Shown here piece after piece: positions 54,531 to 63,791 of a DNA stretch of 64,000 nucleotides; positions within the stretch are counted from its first letter, which is position 1, and the number at the start of each line of letters is the position of its first letter. The notes beneath the pieces were generated by a model that saw nothing but the letters and a program-made list of their open reading frames with translations, had not been told where the DNA came from and did not search any database. The translations under genes were made by a program, and so were the position numbers. The stretch spans positions 135,027,689 through 135,091,688 of the forward strand of contig NC_090321.1 of the NCBI RefSeq assembly GCF_040869045.1, in the 5' to 3' direction. This DNA comes from Eurosta solidaginis (taxonomy: Eukaryota > Arthropoda > Insecta > Diptera > Tephritidae).

Positions 54531-54975
54531 GACCCGCAAATCTATGGGGACCCAGAAATGCCGGCTATGTGGGCAGCGACACGCGCTAAGGCAGTGCCGG
54601 GCGTTCCTCGCAATGAAGCCTGAGGAGCGCTACGAGTGCGCGAGGAACCACCGGTACTGCATCAACTGCCTGGCAGTGTCACACAGCACCGGGGCATGTG
54701 ACTCCCCGTCCAGCTGCCGAAAATGCTCCCTCGGCCATCACACGCTCCTACACAGAGCTCGACGCACGCCCACCAACCAGCGTCGCACTGACAGCGGCCT
54801 ACAGCGCGCAACAACAGCCCAACATCGCCAACGGGCAACTCAAAGCCGGTCGGCTAGACAGCGCGACGACAAACTTCGTAAATTAGTAGCCGAGGCACGA
54901 GCAGCCTTAGATAGGGTTGATGCCGCCCTGAACCCATCAACGCGTCGGGCGGGGGGGGGGGGGGGAGCATGTTGA
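54531..54975 (+). CDS. BEL-2 accessory ORF: spliced nucleocapsid-like protein
   Basis: Exon 2 of a predicted spliced mRNA. ttcttttcttgtctttacag (ending 54530) is a strong acceptor, and the leader mini-exon ATG TCT GA (47938-47945) joins it in frame, giving M-S-E-T-R-K. The frame then reads CRLCGQRHALRQC, YCINCLAVSHSTGAC and CRKCSLGHHTLLHR, three zinc units parallel to those in Gag. A basic linker follows, then a helix (LVAEARAALDRVDAAL) and a glycine run encoded by the poly-G tract. The TGA stop lies inside the first six bases of the 3' LTR. Family knowledge: such units bind nucleic acid. Inference: it is a free nucleocapsid made from a subgenomic RNA; BEL-3 has the same arrangement. An unspliced start at 54493 would read through the acceptor and is less likely. 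Confidence 0.8.
54951..54969 (+). promoter_or_regulatory. BEL-2 polypurine tract (G15)
   Basis: Fifteen G residues, then agca, immediately precede the 3' LTR, where the plus-strand primer (polypurine tract) is expected. A pure G run is unusual for this site. The same bases encode the glycine tail of the accessory ORF, so a length change shifts its last codons. Confidence 0.6.
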
Positions 54976-55313
54976 AGACATGATCCAATTTTCGGACTAA
55001 GTCCGCCCCCCTCCGTCTGGCAACACCCGGCCAGTGCGGCCAAGCGCAGGCAGTGCAGGTCAGCTGTGGCTTGCCAGCCACCACGGCTCTCACTCTCATT
55101 GTTTTCAGTTTATCAATAACTACCAACCCGTTCGCTACGCATAGATCGCATCGTTTTTTGTTTCATCGCCCGCCCGCTATCGCGCAGTTTTATTTTCTTT
55201 ATATAAGTGAAGTTAATTAGATTAAACTTTATATTTTGGTTTCCATTTAAAATAAAAACAGCAGTTGTGAATATATGATATACATATACTCGTGTGCCTT
55301 TCTTTTTTATACA
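54970..55313 (+). terminator. BEL-2 3' LTR
   Basis: 344 bp, the same length as the 5' LTR, with TGTTGAAG...TATACA ends. aaataaaaac near 55250 may act as the polyadenylation signal. It is followed by the ATATT duplication and the resumed BEL-1 integrase frame. Confidence 0.85.
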
Positions 55314-55754
55314 ATATTAAATAGTCGCCCTCTTACGGATGTTCCCGTATCTCCGAATGACCCGGAGCCGTTAACCCCAAACCACTTCCTATTGGGTAGC
55401 CTTAATTCTACTCAAACGCCGAATTTCGAGGAAGAACATACATGTCTACGAAAACAATACAGAATATCGCAAGCTTTAAAAGACAAATTATGGAAGAAAT
55501 GGGTAAGAGAATATTTGCCATCATTACTACGCCGACCCAAATGGAGAGAGAAGGTGGAACCTTTAAAGCCAGGCCAGGTTGTCATCGTTTGCGATTCTGG
55601 TCTACCCCGTAGCCAATGGATAAAAGGTATAATAAAAGACGTAGTCACTGCTAAAGACGGCCAAGTTAGAACCGCATTAGTACAAACCAGCCAGGGCGTA
55701 TTACGACGACCAGCCAATAAGCTAGCCGCATTTGATGTTTGTGAATCCTCTTAG
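55314..55754 (+). CDS. BEL-1 integrase C-terminus
   Basis: The frame continues from 46761 across the BEL-2 insertion: ILNSRPLTDVPVSPNDPEPL, NHFLLGSLNS, the WKKWVREYLPSLLRR segment and the KPGQVVIVCDSGLPRSQW domain, ending CESS and a stop at 55754. This is the normal BEL C-terminal domain (DUF5641-like order). No accessory ORF follows; the 3' LTR starts 20 bp later after the purine-rich ggaggtggaa. Confidence 0.9.
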   Translation: MLNSRPLTDVPVSPNDPEPLTPNHFLLGSLNSTQTPNFEEEHTCLRKQYRISQALKDKLWKKWVREYLPSLLRRPKWREKVEPLKPGQVVIVCDSGLPRSQWIKGIIKDVVTAKDGQVRTALVQTSQGVLRRPANKLAAFDVCESS

Positions 55755-55774
55755 TGATTCACCTGGAGGTGGAA

Positions 55775-56154
55775 TGTTATTGCTACCGCAATATAATTTA
55801 CAATTTTACTTCATGCTAATGGGGTGCACCCTAATTTATCTTTATACAAATGCAACTTTGGATCATTTATATTTCTTACATATGTATACATATTCATGAA
55901 TTCTCACTTAAATATTCGAATCCTCTCATTTGCTCATATTATAGCGCACATATGTACGTGTATACATCCCCATTTGCCTGTAAATATATTCCGTTAGAGT
56001 TAAACTGAATTGATTCGAAGAACTGTGCAAATTATACCATTCACAAATTGACACCGCCGAGAAAACATCAAATTTTAATATTGTCAAATAAATCCATTAA
56101 TAGCAAGTAATACTTATTTCCTTTGAGTTTCATTTGCTAGGATTAGTCGCTACA
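55775..56154 (+). mobile_element. BEL-1 3' LTR
   Basis: 380 bp, TGTTATTGCTACCG...AGTCGCTACA, nearly identical to the truncated 5' LTR at 41390-41743. It is preceded by the polypurine tract ggaggtggaa and followed directly by the right copy of the 3.15-kb duplication. Confidence 0.9.
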
Positions 56155-56928
56155 GTTGACCATAGTATTCTTTTAAGTAAACTACACGCACCTGGTTTTA
56201 GTTGCAACGTTCTAGATTGGTTTAAATAATATTCAACTTCGAGAAGGCAAAGGGTGAAATTAACAATAATCTCATCGCAACAAGGCTATTGGATTTGGTA
56301 TTCCTGCAAGGTTCAGTCCTTGGGCCTATTCTGTTTTTGATTTATATCAACTCATTGTTTTCTTTACCTTTCGTGGGAAAAGTCACAGCATTTGCCGATG
56401 ACGTGGCGATTGCTTATGGATCAAATAATGCTTTCAATCTTTTTATAGATATTAATCATGATGTGCACTCGCTAAGGGAGTGGTCCGCTAGGCATAAGCT
56501 CATTATAAGCAGTAAGACAAAATGATTGTATTTCAACCCGTCTGGTAAGGAAGTACGATGTGGTGATACTATTTTTCATTCTGCAAACTGCAAGCGGCAC
56601 ATTCTATGTAGTCATGCTTGTTATACGCATCGGGGGCTCGAGCTAACTATGAATCGGAAATTGATTGTGACAGTAGATGTTTCCATATCGAAGTAGAATC
56701 TAATGTAAGGAACCTAGGAGTTATAATCGATCAAAACTTGTGTTAGTCATCGCACATATCTGCTATGAAAAATAACTGCTATCAACCGTGAGATCATTTT
56801 ATAGTCTAAAAAAATATGTTCAAGGAGAGTTGCTTTATAATTATAATTCAATGATGTGTGATTTATTTCAACTGTTGGCCTTAGTCTAACAAAGATATTT
56901 TAGTTATTCACTTATTAAATTCTAATAA

Positions 56929-57273
56929 TGTAGCGATTCAATAAAATTCATATCTACAACCTAAAGAGAGTTAATGGGGATTGTATTTGATACTTATGTA
57001 TATCTGGTTGATTGCCACGATCGTTGATCAAGTTCTCGTGCAGTTACGGGATATGCTCCGTCCGGTGGTTGATTGATGAAAAAAGAGGAAGAGGAAAAAG
57101 CGTTCAGCGCTTACATAGATTTTTCAACATTGGAAGCCCGTTCCAATGGGTTGTCAATTGATAACGAGTGCATGCAGGGATGCATTCTGCAAATACGTGT
57201 GATTTATGTGGGGAAAACTGCGGAAACGTGAGTCACCGCAATACGCAAGGATTCTTCACATGAGTGTGAGTCA
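56929..57273 (-). mobile_element. BEL-3 3' LTR (right copy), probable
   Basis: Duplicate of 39012-39356 with the same TG...CGCTACA ends. Limits are uncertain for the same reason. Confidence 0.45.
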
Positions 57274-57285
57274 TGGAAGAGTGTT

Positions 57286-57703
57286 TTAAGTGGTCAACTC
57301 ACTTAAACATCGCACCCCCTTTGCACCGGCAAGGCTGTCATTTATTCGGTCGAAATCTGTAATAACCCGGTTTAATTGGGTACGCGCGTCTACCGGTGTT
57401 GGCCGTGCTCTGCGTGGTAGCTGGGTCGGAGCCGGATCTTCGCCGGCTTGTGGACGGTGTAGGAGCGTATAGTTTGGCTCATGGCAAATTTTGCAGGTTT
57501 CCGGCGACGAGCACTTGCGTACGTTGTAATGGGTGCGCGCCAAACAATTTGGGCAATACTTGTGTTGTCGTACACAAAGAAAGCGCTCCATATCCCGAAA
57601 CTTCGGACAATAGCGCAAGGCGTGATATCGCTGACAAAGCTGACACATGTGAAGCTTTGGGTTTCGTGGCGCCCGAATCGGTGACGGAAATTGTTGGGAT
57701 CGT
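57286..57703 (-). CDS. BEL-3 accessory ORF: free zinc-knuckle protein (right copy)
   Basis: The predicted protein is identical to that at 39369-39786, and the acceptor catctttatttacag is conserved (ends 57704). Unlike the left copy, this one belongs to the longer BEL-3 remnant (to 59895), so it is the original position of the ORF. Three zinc units and a C-terminal helix are as described for the left copy. Confidence 0.7.
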
Positions 57704-57732
57704 CTGTAAATAAAGATGGTTTTAATCACAAT

Positions 57733-59895
57733 TCAATAAAGCGATAAGTTGAAATATGTGTGTTTGAAGCTGGTTGTGAGAGACTGCGAAGTTAGTGAAT
57801 ATGAAATTAGGGAGTTGAGGGATTTGGCGCATCGGAATAAATTGTTAGGGGACATACTTTTACGAATATCCGCAACTTTGACGCGATTATGCACTCCAAG
57901 GCAGACCTTTTCAATTCGGCCTAAGCGCCATTCCTGAAGGGGAAGTAAGTCATCATCCTTCCATCTCTGGCTGAATTGTTGGTGAAGAATCTTTAGTTTA
58001 GTTTTTCCCATCGATTCTGAAGTGAAAGATTATCTACTAGGGGTTCTGGGGGAGCCAGCAATGGCGCACCGCGATGAAAATGCCCTGGTGTCAAGGCTAG
58101 CAATTCGTTAGGATTGTCCGACATAGGCGATAGCGGACGGGAATTGAGCACCGCTTAGATACGCGCGATCAATGTAGCCAATTCTTCAAAGGTGAAGTGA
58201 TGGCTTCCAGCGACACGTTTAAACTGCAATTTGAAGCTTTTGACAGCTGCCCCCCACAGGCCACCCATGTGAGGTGCATTCGGTGGTAAGAACTGCCATT
58301 CGAACCCATGTATGCCATGTCTTGCTTAAATATCAACCGACGTGGATTTGAGGAACCGGCCGAAATCCCTTTGAAAGGCTCGATTTGCACCGACAAAATT
58401 TTTCCCGTTGTCGGAATATACACATTTTGGTAGCCCACACCTTCCAATGAATCGCAGAAACGCTGCTTCGAAGGCTTCGCTGGAAAGGTTAGAACAAGAC
58501 TCTAAGTGAATTGTTTTTGTTTGAAAACATACAAAGACGCAGACATGTCCCATTATTATGGACGATTTTCGGAGAGCTGAGGACCCTATATCCAAGGGAC
58601 CTGCAAATTTCAACCCGGTAAATGTGAATGGTAAGGAGAAGTTGGAACGTTCTGGTGGTAACGCTGGCATGATTGAGTATGCTTCTTAAAAATGGTGCAC
58701 GTCTTGCAACTGCGAATACATATATAAATACTCTTGTCTCACCGTCCTGATCATGCATCAATACATTGTGTACAAATTGGAGAAAAAGATGGCAAAACCG
58801 TGAAGATTCAGAGATGATTATTGGGTATTCTTCATTGTGTGGGAGATTGGAGTTGGCTAATCGACCATTTACTCGAAGAAGGCCATTTTCATCGAGGCAA
58901 GGTTTCAAAGGCAAAAGTTTACTTTTGTTGGAAATCGGTAGTTGGTTCGATAGTTTGGCATATTCACTATGGTAATATCTTTCCTGAGTGAGCCTAATCA
59001 GACGTGCTTTGACGCAGTGAATTTCTGCTTGGCAGATAACTAGGGATTCATAATTTATTGATTGAGTGGCCGGTATCGGCTTCATTCTATGTATAAAATG
59101 AAACATGTAAGTTATCACCCGGAGAGCTCTCGGCCATGATGAGAAGAAATCAAGTATATCAGGTTCACTATCCAAAGTAAGTACAGCTTGCATTTTTCGT
59201 TCTTCTGGAGGGGCTATCTTTTGTCTGGACGAAATAGGCCATTGATCAGAAGGTTTTAGCAGTCAGTCCTAGCCTTTCCACCAAAGTTGTAGTTGGATTA
59301 CACCCATGAGTACTGAGATCAGCATGGTTGTGATTTGTGGATACGTGACGCCATTTGATGTTTCCAACATTTTGTATTATCGGGGACGTGCCATTTGCCA
59401 CGTAGACTTTCCATGTGCATGGCGGGATTTCAAGCCATAACAACACGATCGATGAATCGGATCATAAAAAGAGTTCCATATTTCCAAAGGGAAGTTGCTT
59501 TAAGACATTTTTGATGCATTTAGACAGTAACACTGTTCCACACAGCTCAAGGCGCGGGAGGCTCACTGTTTGTAATGGCGCAACATTAGTTTTAGAGAAA
59601 GTAAATGAGACGAGACTTTGCTGTTTGACTGTGAACGAAGGTAAACGGCTGCACAATACGCTTTCTCTGAAGCATCACAAAATTCATATATTTGTATGTT
59701 ATTAGTAGGGGAAAATTGATTCCATTTCGGTATTCGAATTTGCTCTATCGTTGGGAAATCTGCTAAAAATTTTAGCCATTTTTGGAGAGATAATCGTTTG
59801 ACACATTCGTCCCAATCCGTGCCTTCCATATTTGTTGCAACAATATTTGCGCCTGAATAAGAATGGGCGCTGATATGTATGGGGATACTCGGGCA
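57733..59895 (-). pseudogene. BEL-3 pol, 3' half (right copy)
   Basis: Minus strand: RNase H pieces at 59907-59563 (FCDASEKAYCAAVYL), 59656-59462 ([15 protein letters not shown]) and 59446-59246 (CTWKVYVANGTS); the linker and integrase zinc region at 59193-58680 (CLDENGLLRVNGRLA); the integrase core at 58670-58326 (LPPERSNFSLPF, SDNGKNFVGA); and the C-terminal domain at 58011-57733. Several frameshifts and stops are present. The pattern LPPERS... and the accessory ORF place it near BEL-2. It is cut at 59895 by a Gypsy LTR; gag, protease and RT are absent. Confidence 0.8.
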
Positions 59896-60051
59896 TGAAA
59901 GAAACACGGCGAAGGTTGGCGTAAGACTAAAACTTAGCTTTATTAAAATGCATCACTTACTCAATAAACTACTTAACGGTAGTAACATACAGCTAGGAGT
60001 ATTTTACATGTATATATATATATATATATATATGTATTTACATTCATATCA
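59896..60051 (-). mobile_element. Short (~156-bp) 3' LTR of Mag-like Gypsy element
   Basis: On the minus strand, a polypurine tract ggtggaggga (60061-60052) is followed by TGATATGAATG, an (AT)n run, an aataaagc signal (about 59945-59938), and a likely end at TTTCTTTCA (59896), where BEL-3 sequence begins. LTRs this short are known in the Mag lineage of Ty3/Gypsy. The left limit is inferred from the switch to BEL-3 coding sequence. Confidence 0.55.
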
Positions 60052-60105
60052 TCCCTCCACCGATTAACTAAATGAACTACAATTCAATGTTATAACTCAG
60101 CTTAA

Positions 60106-60318
60106 AGCTGGAGTCATTGGTGCCGTTTGTCGTATCGCTGTATCCGTATCCCTAACGTAATCAGCTGTTTATCGTTACGACGGTAAACCAAAACCCAATT
60201 GGTTGGCTACGATACGGTTACGACTTTAGCGGCACCAATAATCGATTGCATTGATTCTCATAAGGTTGGTCGAATCAGCTGTTAAAAGTTTACCGATAAA
60301 GCACCAATGTCTCCAGCT
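60106..60318 (-). mobile_element. Harbinger-like MITE, copy 2
   Basis: A 213-bp element with ends AGCTGGAGTCATTGG.../...CCAATGTCTCCAGCT, flanked by TAA at 60103-60105 and 60319-60321. Same family as 1832-2055, in inverse orientation, with better-preserved inverted ends. It sits between the integrase end and the LTR of the Mag-like element. Confidence 0.8.
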
Positions 60319-60328
60319 TAAATTCGAA

Positions 60329-61598
60329 TTAAGAATTATCTAGCTTTCTCCGTAAACGTTCAGATCGTCTGACTACTGGCTCAGCACTTGAGTGTTCACT
60401 ATGACGTCTTTTTCGGGCACATACTTGTTTGTACGTAATAAGAGTGGGATTAAATCTAACTGTTTTGCCTTGAAATTTTTTCAATTGATCCAGATGCGCA
60501 GCTCTAGTTATTTTATTTATTTTTATAAATCTACTCAATTTCTTACCATCTATTCCGAAATACCATTTACAATAATTATTTAAGATGTTCCTATACAAAA
60601 TAGTTTCATTTGGTTTGAATTCTTTAAATTCTTCAGCATCTTTCCTTACCCTTTCATTAGTACAAAATTTTTCCTTAAAAGTTTTGTTTCTTTTATGTAA
60701 ACTTGTTATCTCTTTCTTCTCTTTTCCTTCTTTAAAATTACGATTGTTTGCAATCTTTGGTTTTAGGAGATCTAATAGAGTTTTCGGTTTGTATTTGAAA
60801 ACGAGCTCAGCTGGGATGCAATTAGTTGTTGTAGTTGGTGTGATTAACGTAAATGAACAGTTCGGTAACAAAGTAAATAACCTAGATTTAGTAATATTAA
60901 ATGGTAAAACGAAAATGTTGTTGTAGTTGGTGTGAATCGATATTTTAACAAAAAGTTATTTATTTTGAAATTCCATGACTTCGTTTTTGTCTTTGGATCT
61001 AATAAGAACTTCTTTAGTGCACTTTTAATCATTTTTACGCCGCGTTCTGCACTCCCGTTTGATTGGGGGTGATATGGTGGGGACTTTAAGCATTCTATAC
61101 AATTACTTTTGCAGAAGTCAATAAAAATTTTAGACCCGAAGGGGGGACCATTGTCGCTCACTAATTGCTTAGGTAAGCCAAAATTTGAAAAAAAAAAATG
61201 TTCGTAAACTTGTGCACTTGTAGATTTTAGTACTTTGGCTTCTATCCACTTAGAAAACGTATCAAAACTAACTAAAATGGTAGCACCGTCGATTTTATAG
61301 AAATCGATATGAATGGGTATGAAGGACTGGGTCATGAATTTAAGAATGGCTTTGGAGCGTTTTGACTTTGTGCGCATTCCACACAACTTTTTACAAAACT
61401 TTCAATGTCAGCATCTATCCCTGCCCACCATAATACATATGACCTTGCCAAAGATTTCATTCTCACAATTCCTATGTGTTCACTATTCAATAGATCCAAT
61501 ACATGCCGTACAAGACTTTTTGGAATTGCTATACGCTCCCCGTAAAATAGATATCCATTTTCAGTACCCAACGACATACGCTTCGTATAATAATTCAA
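60329..61598 (-). pseudogene. Mag-like Gypsy integrase (broken by a templated insertion)
   Basis: 61598-61332 has the HHCC zinc region (LNSEHIGIVRMKSLARSYVL, CVECAQSQ). 61386-60930 has the core (HIDFYKIDGATILVSFDTFS, LVSDNGPPF, PPYHPQSNGSAERGVK: D, D, E all present). 60871-60329 has the tail (AELVFKYKPKTLLDLLKPK ... RRSERLRRKLDNS). Between core and tail, about 85 bp at 60841-60925 are an inverted copy of the element's own protease region, which breaks the frame. A frameshift also separates the zinc region from the core. Confidence 0.8.
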
Positions 61599-61633
61599 AT
61601 ACCCTTTTTCGACCCTCTTCGGCCAACCATTTA

Positions 61634-62377
61634 CTACAAATTCGTATACTTTTTGAATACTTCATCCTTTTGCAAGTGTTTATAAACATTATCAATTTTA
61701 ATAGGTAAGTCATGCACTAAACTGAAAATATTGATGCTATCGGTGTCATCATTAGTGCTTTGCCGCAATGGTAATCGTGATAAGGCATCTGCATGACACA
61801 TTTGGGAACCCTTTTTATACTTAATAGTGTAATTATACATTGACAAAAAGATTGCCCACCTCTGAAGTCTATTTGAGGCAACCGCTGGGAGATCCTTTCT
61901 GCCTGCAAAAATTTCTTTAAGAGGTTGATGATCGCTTTCGATAGTAAAGTGCAAACCATATAAATATTTACGAAATTTCCGTACTGCTACTACTATCGCC
62001 AATGCCTCTCGATGCAACTGTGAATAGTTTGTCTCCGCCGGTTTAAGAGTACTTGATACAAACAAAACAGGGCGCTCTTTGCCGTCAATAATATGAGACA
62101 AAACTCCTCCTACACCATAGGGACTCGCATCGCACGAAATTACAATCGGCTTCGATGAATCATAATGGGCCAACATTCCAATATCAAGAACTAATTGCTT
62201 ACTGCGGTCAAAAACTTCTTGGTGTTGCTTTGTCCACTTCCACTTAACATTATTTTTTGTCAGTTCATGAAGCAAAAACAACTCGGACGACAAATTACGA
62301 ATGCAATGACAGTAATAGTTTACCATGCCCAAATACGACTTCAACTGTTGCTTATTGGTTGATGCCGGAGCTTGCAC
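61634..62377 (-). CDS. Mag-like Gypsy RNase H and tether
   Basis: A 247-codon open frame: the end of the RT thumb and connection (LKSYLGMVNYYCHCIRNLS), then RNase H (ISCDASPYGVGGVLSHI, LHREALAIVVAVRKFRKYL, FTIESDHQPLKEIF) with the acidic residues in place, and ADALSRLPL near residue 200. It is separated from the RT frame at 62454 by a one-base change in a T run and a TAG in between (62400-62454); otherwise intact. Confidence 0.8.
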   Translation of the reverse strand: MQAPASTNKQQLKSYLGMVNYYCHCIRNLSSELFLLHELTKNNVKWKWTKQHQEVFDRSKQLVLDIGMLAHYDSSKPIVISCDASPYGVGGVLSHIIDGKERPVLFVSSTLKPAETNYSQLHREALAIVVAVRKFRKYLYGLHFTIESDHQPLKEIFAGRKDLPAVASNRLQRWAIFLSMYNYTIKYKKGSQMCHADALSRLPLRQSTNDDTDSINIFSLVHDLPIKIDNVYKHLQKDEVFKKYTNL

Positions 62378-62453
62378 AACTGCTTCAACTTTTTTCGTAG
62401 ATGGTGTTATACCCTATTCATTAATGTTATACCCTAGGAAGTTTATTTCCTTT

Positions 62454-63791
62454 TTAAAAAAAACTGCATTTGTCCAAGTTAATTTTTACATTAAACTCTA
62501 CTAACTTATCGAATACAGCGTAGAGGTTCTTTTTGCAATCGTCTAAATCGGCCCCACCCACCAAAATGTCATCAAAATATACCTGTACCATTTTAAGCCC
62601 TTTTAAAACCTCGCTTATTATTTTGGAGAACAACTGTGGAGCCGTTTTGAGCCCGTATACTAACCGCGTGTATTGGAATAATCCCTTATGGGTATTAATT
62701 GTTAGCAACTCTTTCGATCGTTCCGAAACTTTTACTTGAAGATAAGCTCCTGTGATATCTAATTTACAGAAAAACTTCCAGCCTGACAAATTCGCGAGTA
62801 TTTCATCAATTCGAGGAATCACAAAACGTTCCATTTCAACGAATCTATTGACGGTTCTTCTGCAATTTACGCACAATCGGATAGATCTATCCCCTTTATT
62901 AACAACTACAATTGGGCTCGCCCATTTGCTTCTATTTATTGGTATTAATACGCCTTGTTCACAAAGCCTATCCAGCTCATCTTCAACTTTTTTCCTCAAA
63001 CCGAAAGGCACTGGGTACGCTTTTGCAAAAATGGGGTAGTGATCATCTTTTAAAATTATTTCCGCTTCAAACCCTTTAATGGTTGAAGTGCTTTCCTTCG
63101 AGAATATACTTTCATATCTATCAATATCAAATGCGAATGTTTCATTTTCTACTTTCAGGCTATTTATGTTTTTAAACATTTCACGCCACTTAGGCATGAG
63201 AGCAGATAACCAATTTCGGCCCATAAGTGGTTTAAACCTCGTTTTACCATTTAATATTACTAAATTTAGCTTATTTACTTTGTTACCGAACTGTACATTT
63301 ACCTTAATCTCACCTACTACAACAACATTTTCCCCAGTGAGAACTTTAAGCCTCTTATTTGCAGCTTGCATTTCAATGTGACTAAAAAATTCATAATAAT
63401 CGGAAATATGAAATACAGAAACGCAAGCTCCCGTGTCTATTTCCATGGTGAACATATTTTTGCATATTTTAACACTAACTTCAAGTGGTTTGGTTGGATT
63501 GCCTGCAGAAACACTTAATACTTCATTTACTGTGTTTATTAAATAATTTACATTACCTGACTCGTCAGAACTTTCCTGTGAATAATCAAGAGACTTTATT
63601 TTATTTTGTGACTTATTTGTACTCTTTTCTTTTGACTTATATTTGTAGTTTTTACTATTTCTTTGTTTCGCCCAACAATCTCTTTCTATATGACCCGTTT
63701 TCTGGCAGTAGTAACATTTTACCACTTCGCCCCCGATATTTGTCTCTGCGTTCGCTGCCATTTCTGTGTTCCCTACTTTTTCGCCTTGCAT
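62454..63791 (-). CDS. Mag-like Gypsy nucleocapsid, protease and RT
   Basis: A 445-codon open frame. Residues ~25-40: CCHC knuckle CYYCQKTGHIERDC. ~115-200: aspartic protease (MEIDTGACVSVF; LMGRNWL). ~255-445: RT (YPVPFGLRKKVEDELDRL, LDITGAYLQVKVS, RLVYGLKTAPQLFS and the catalytic YFDD at about 62582-62571). RT order and the short LTR fit the Mag lineage. The frame ends at 62454 in an A/T run frameshift. Confidence 0.85.
   Translation of the reverse strand: MQGEKVGNTEMAANAETNIGGEVVKCYYCQKTGHIERDCWAKQRNSKNYKYKSKEKSTNKSQNKIKSLDYSQESSDESGNVNYLINTVNEVLSVSAGNPTKPLEVSVKICKNMFTMEIDTGACVSVFHISDYYEFFSHIEMQAANKRLKVLTGENVVVVGEIKVNVQFGNKVNKLNLVILNGKTRFKPLMGRNWLSALMPKWREMFKNINSLKVENETFAFDIDRYESIFSKESTSTIKGFEAEIILKDDHYPIFAKAYPVPFGLRKKVEDELDRLCEQGVLIPINRSKWASPIVVVNKGDRSIRLCVNCRRTVNRFVEMERFVIPRIDEILANLSGWKFFCKLDITGAYLQVKVSERSKELLTINTHKGLFQYTRLVYGLKTAPQLFSKIISEVLKGLKMVQVYFDDILVGGADLDDCKKNLYAVFDKLVEFNVKINLDKCSFF

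Larger units (their letters stand above)
46762..55313 (+). mobile_element. BEL-2: complete BEL/Pao retrotransposon
   Basis: An 8,552-bp element with 344-bp LTRs at both ends (46762-47105 and 54970-55313) and a perfect 5-bp target duplication ATATT (46757-46761 and 55314-55318). It is inserted in the integrase of BEL-1, whose frame resumes exactly after the duplication. The internal part has a 2-kb leader, a 1,762-codon gag-pol without stops and a spliced accessory ORF before the 3' LTR. I count about four LTR differences, so insertion was recent on an insect time scale. It is the one element in the window that could still be functional. Confidence 0.95.
56155..59304. repeat. 3.15-kb direct duplication, right copy
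   Basis: Matches 38238-41387 at offset 17,917. The left edge abuts the BEL-1 3' LTR with no spacer. To the right of 59304 BEL-3 continues uninterrupted, whereas the left copy is cut by BEL-1 there. Within it, the LINE RT relic piece spans about 56155-56877, with FADD near 56390. Confidence 0.9.

Noticed and set aside
54854..55126. Minus-strand frame across the BEL-2 LTR, also at 46709-46918
   Set aside because: The repeated occurrence is due to the LTR pair; there is no domain and the frame is antisense to the LTR promoter.
55745..55775. Accessory zinc-knuckle ORF in BEL-1
   Set aside because: Only 20 bp separate the pol stop from the 3' LTR, so BEL-1 lacks the ORF found in BEL-2 and BEL-3.
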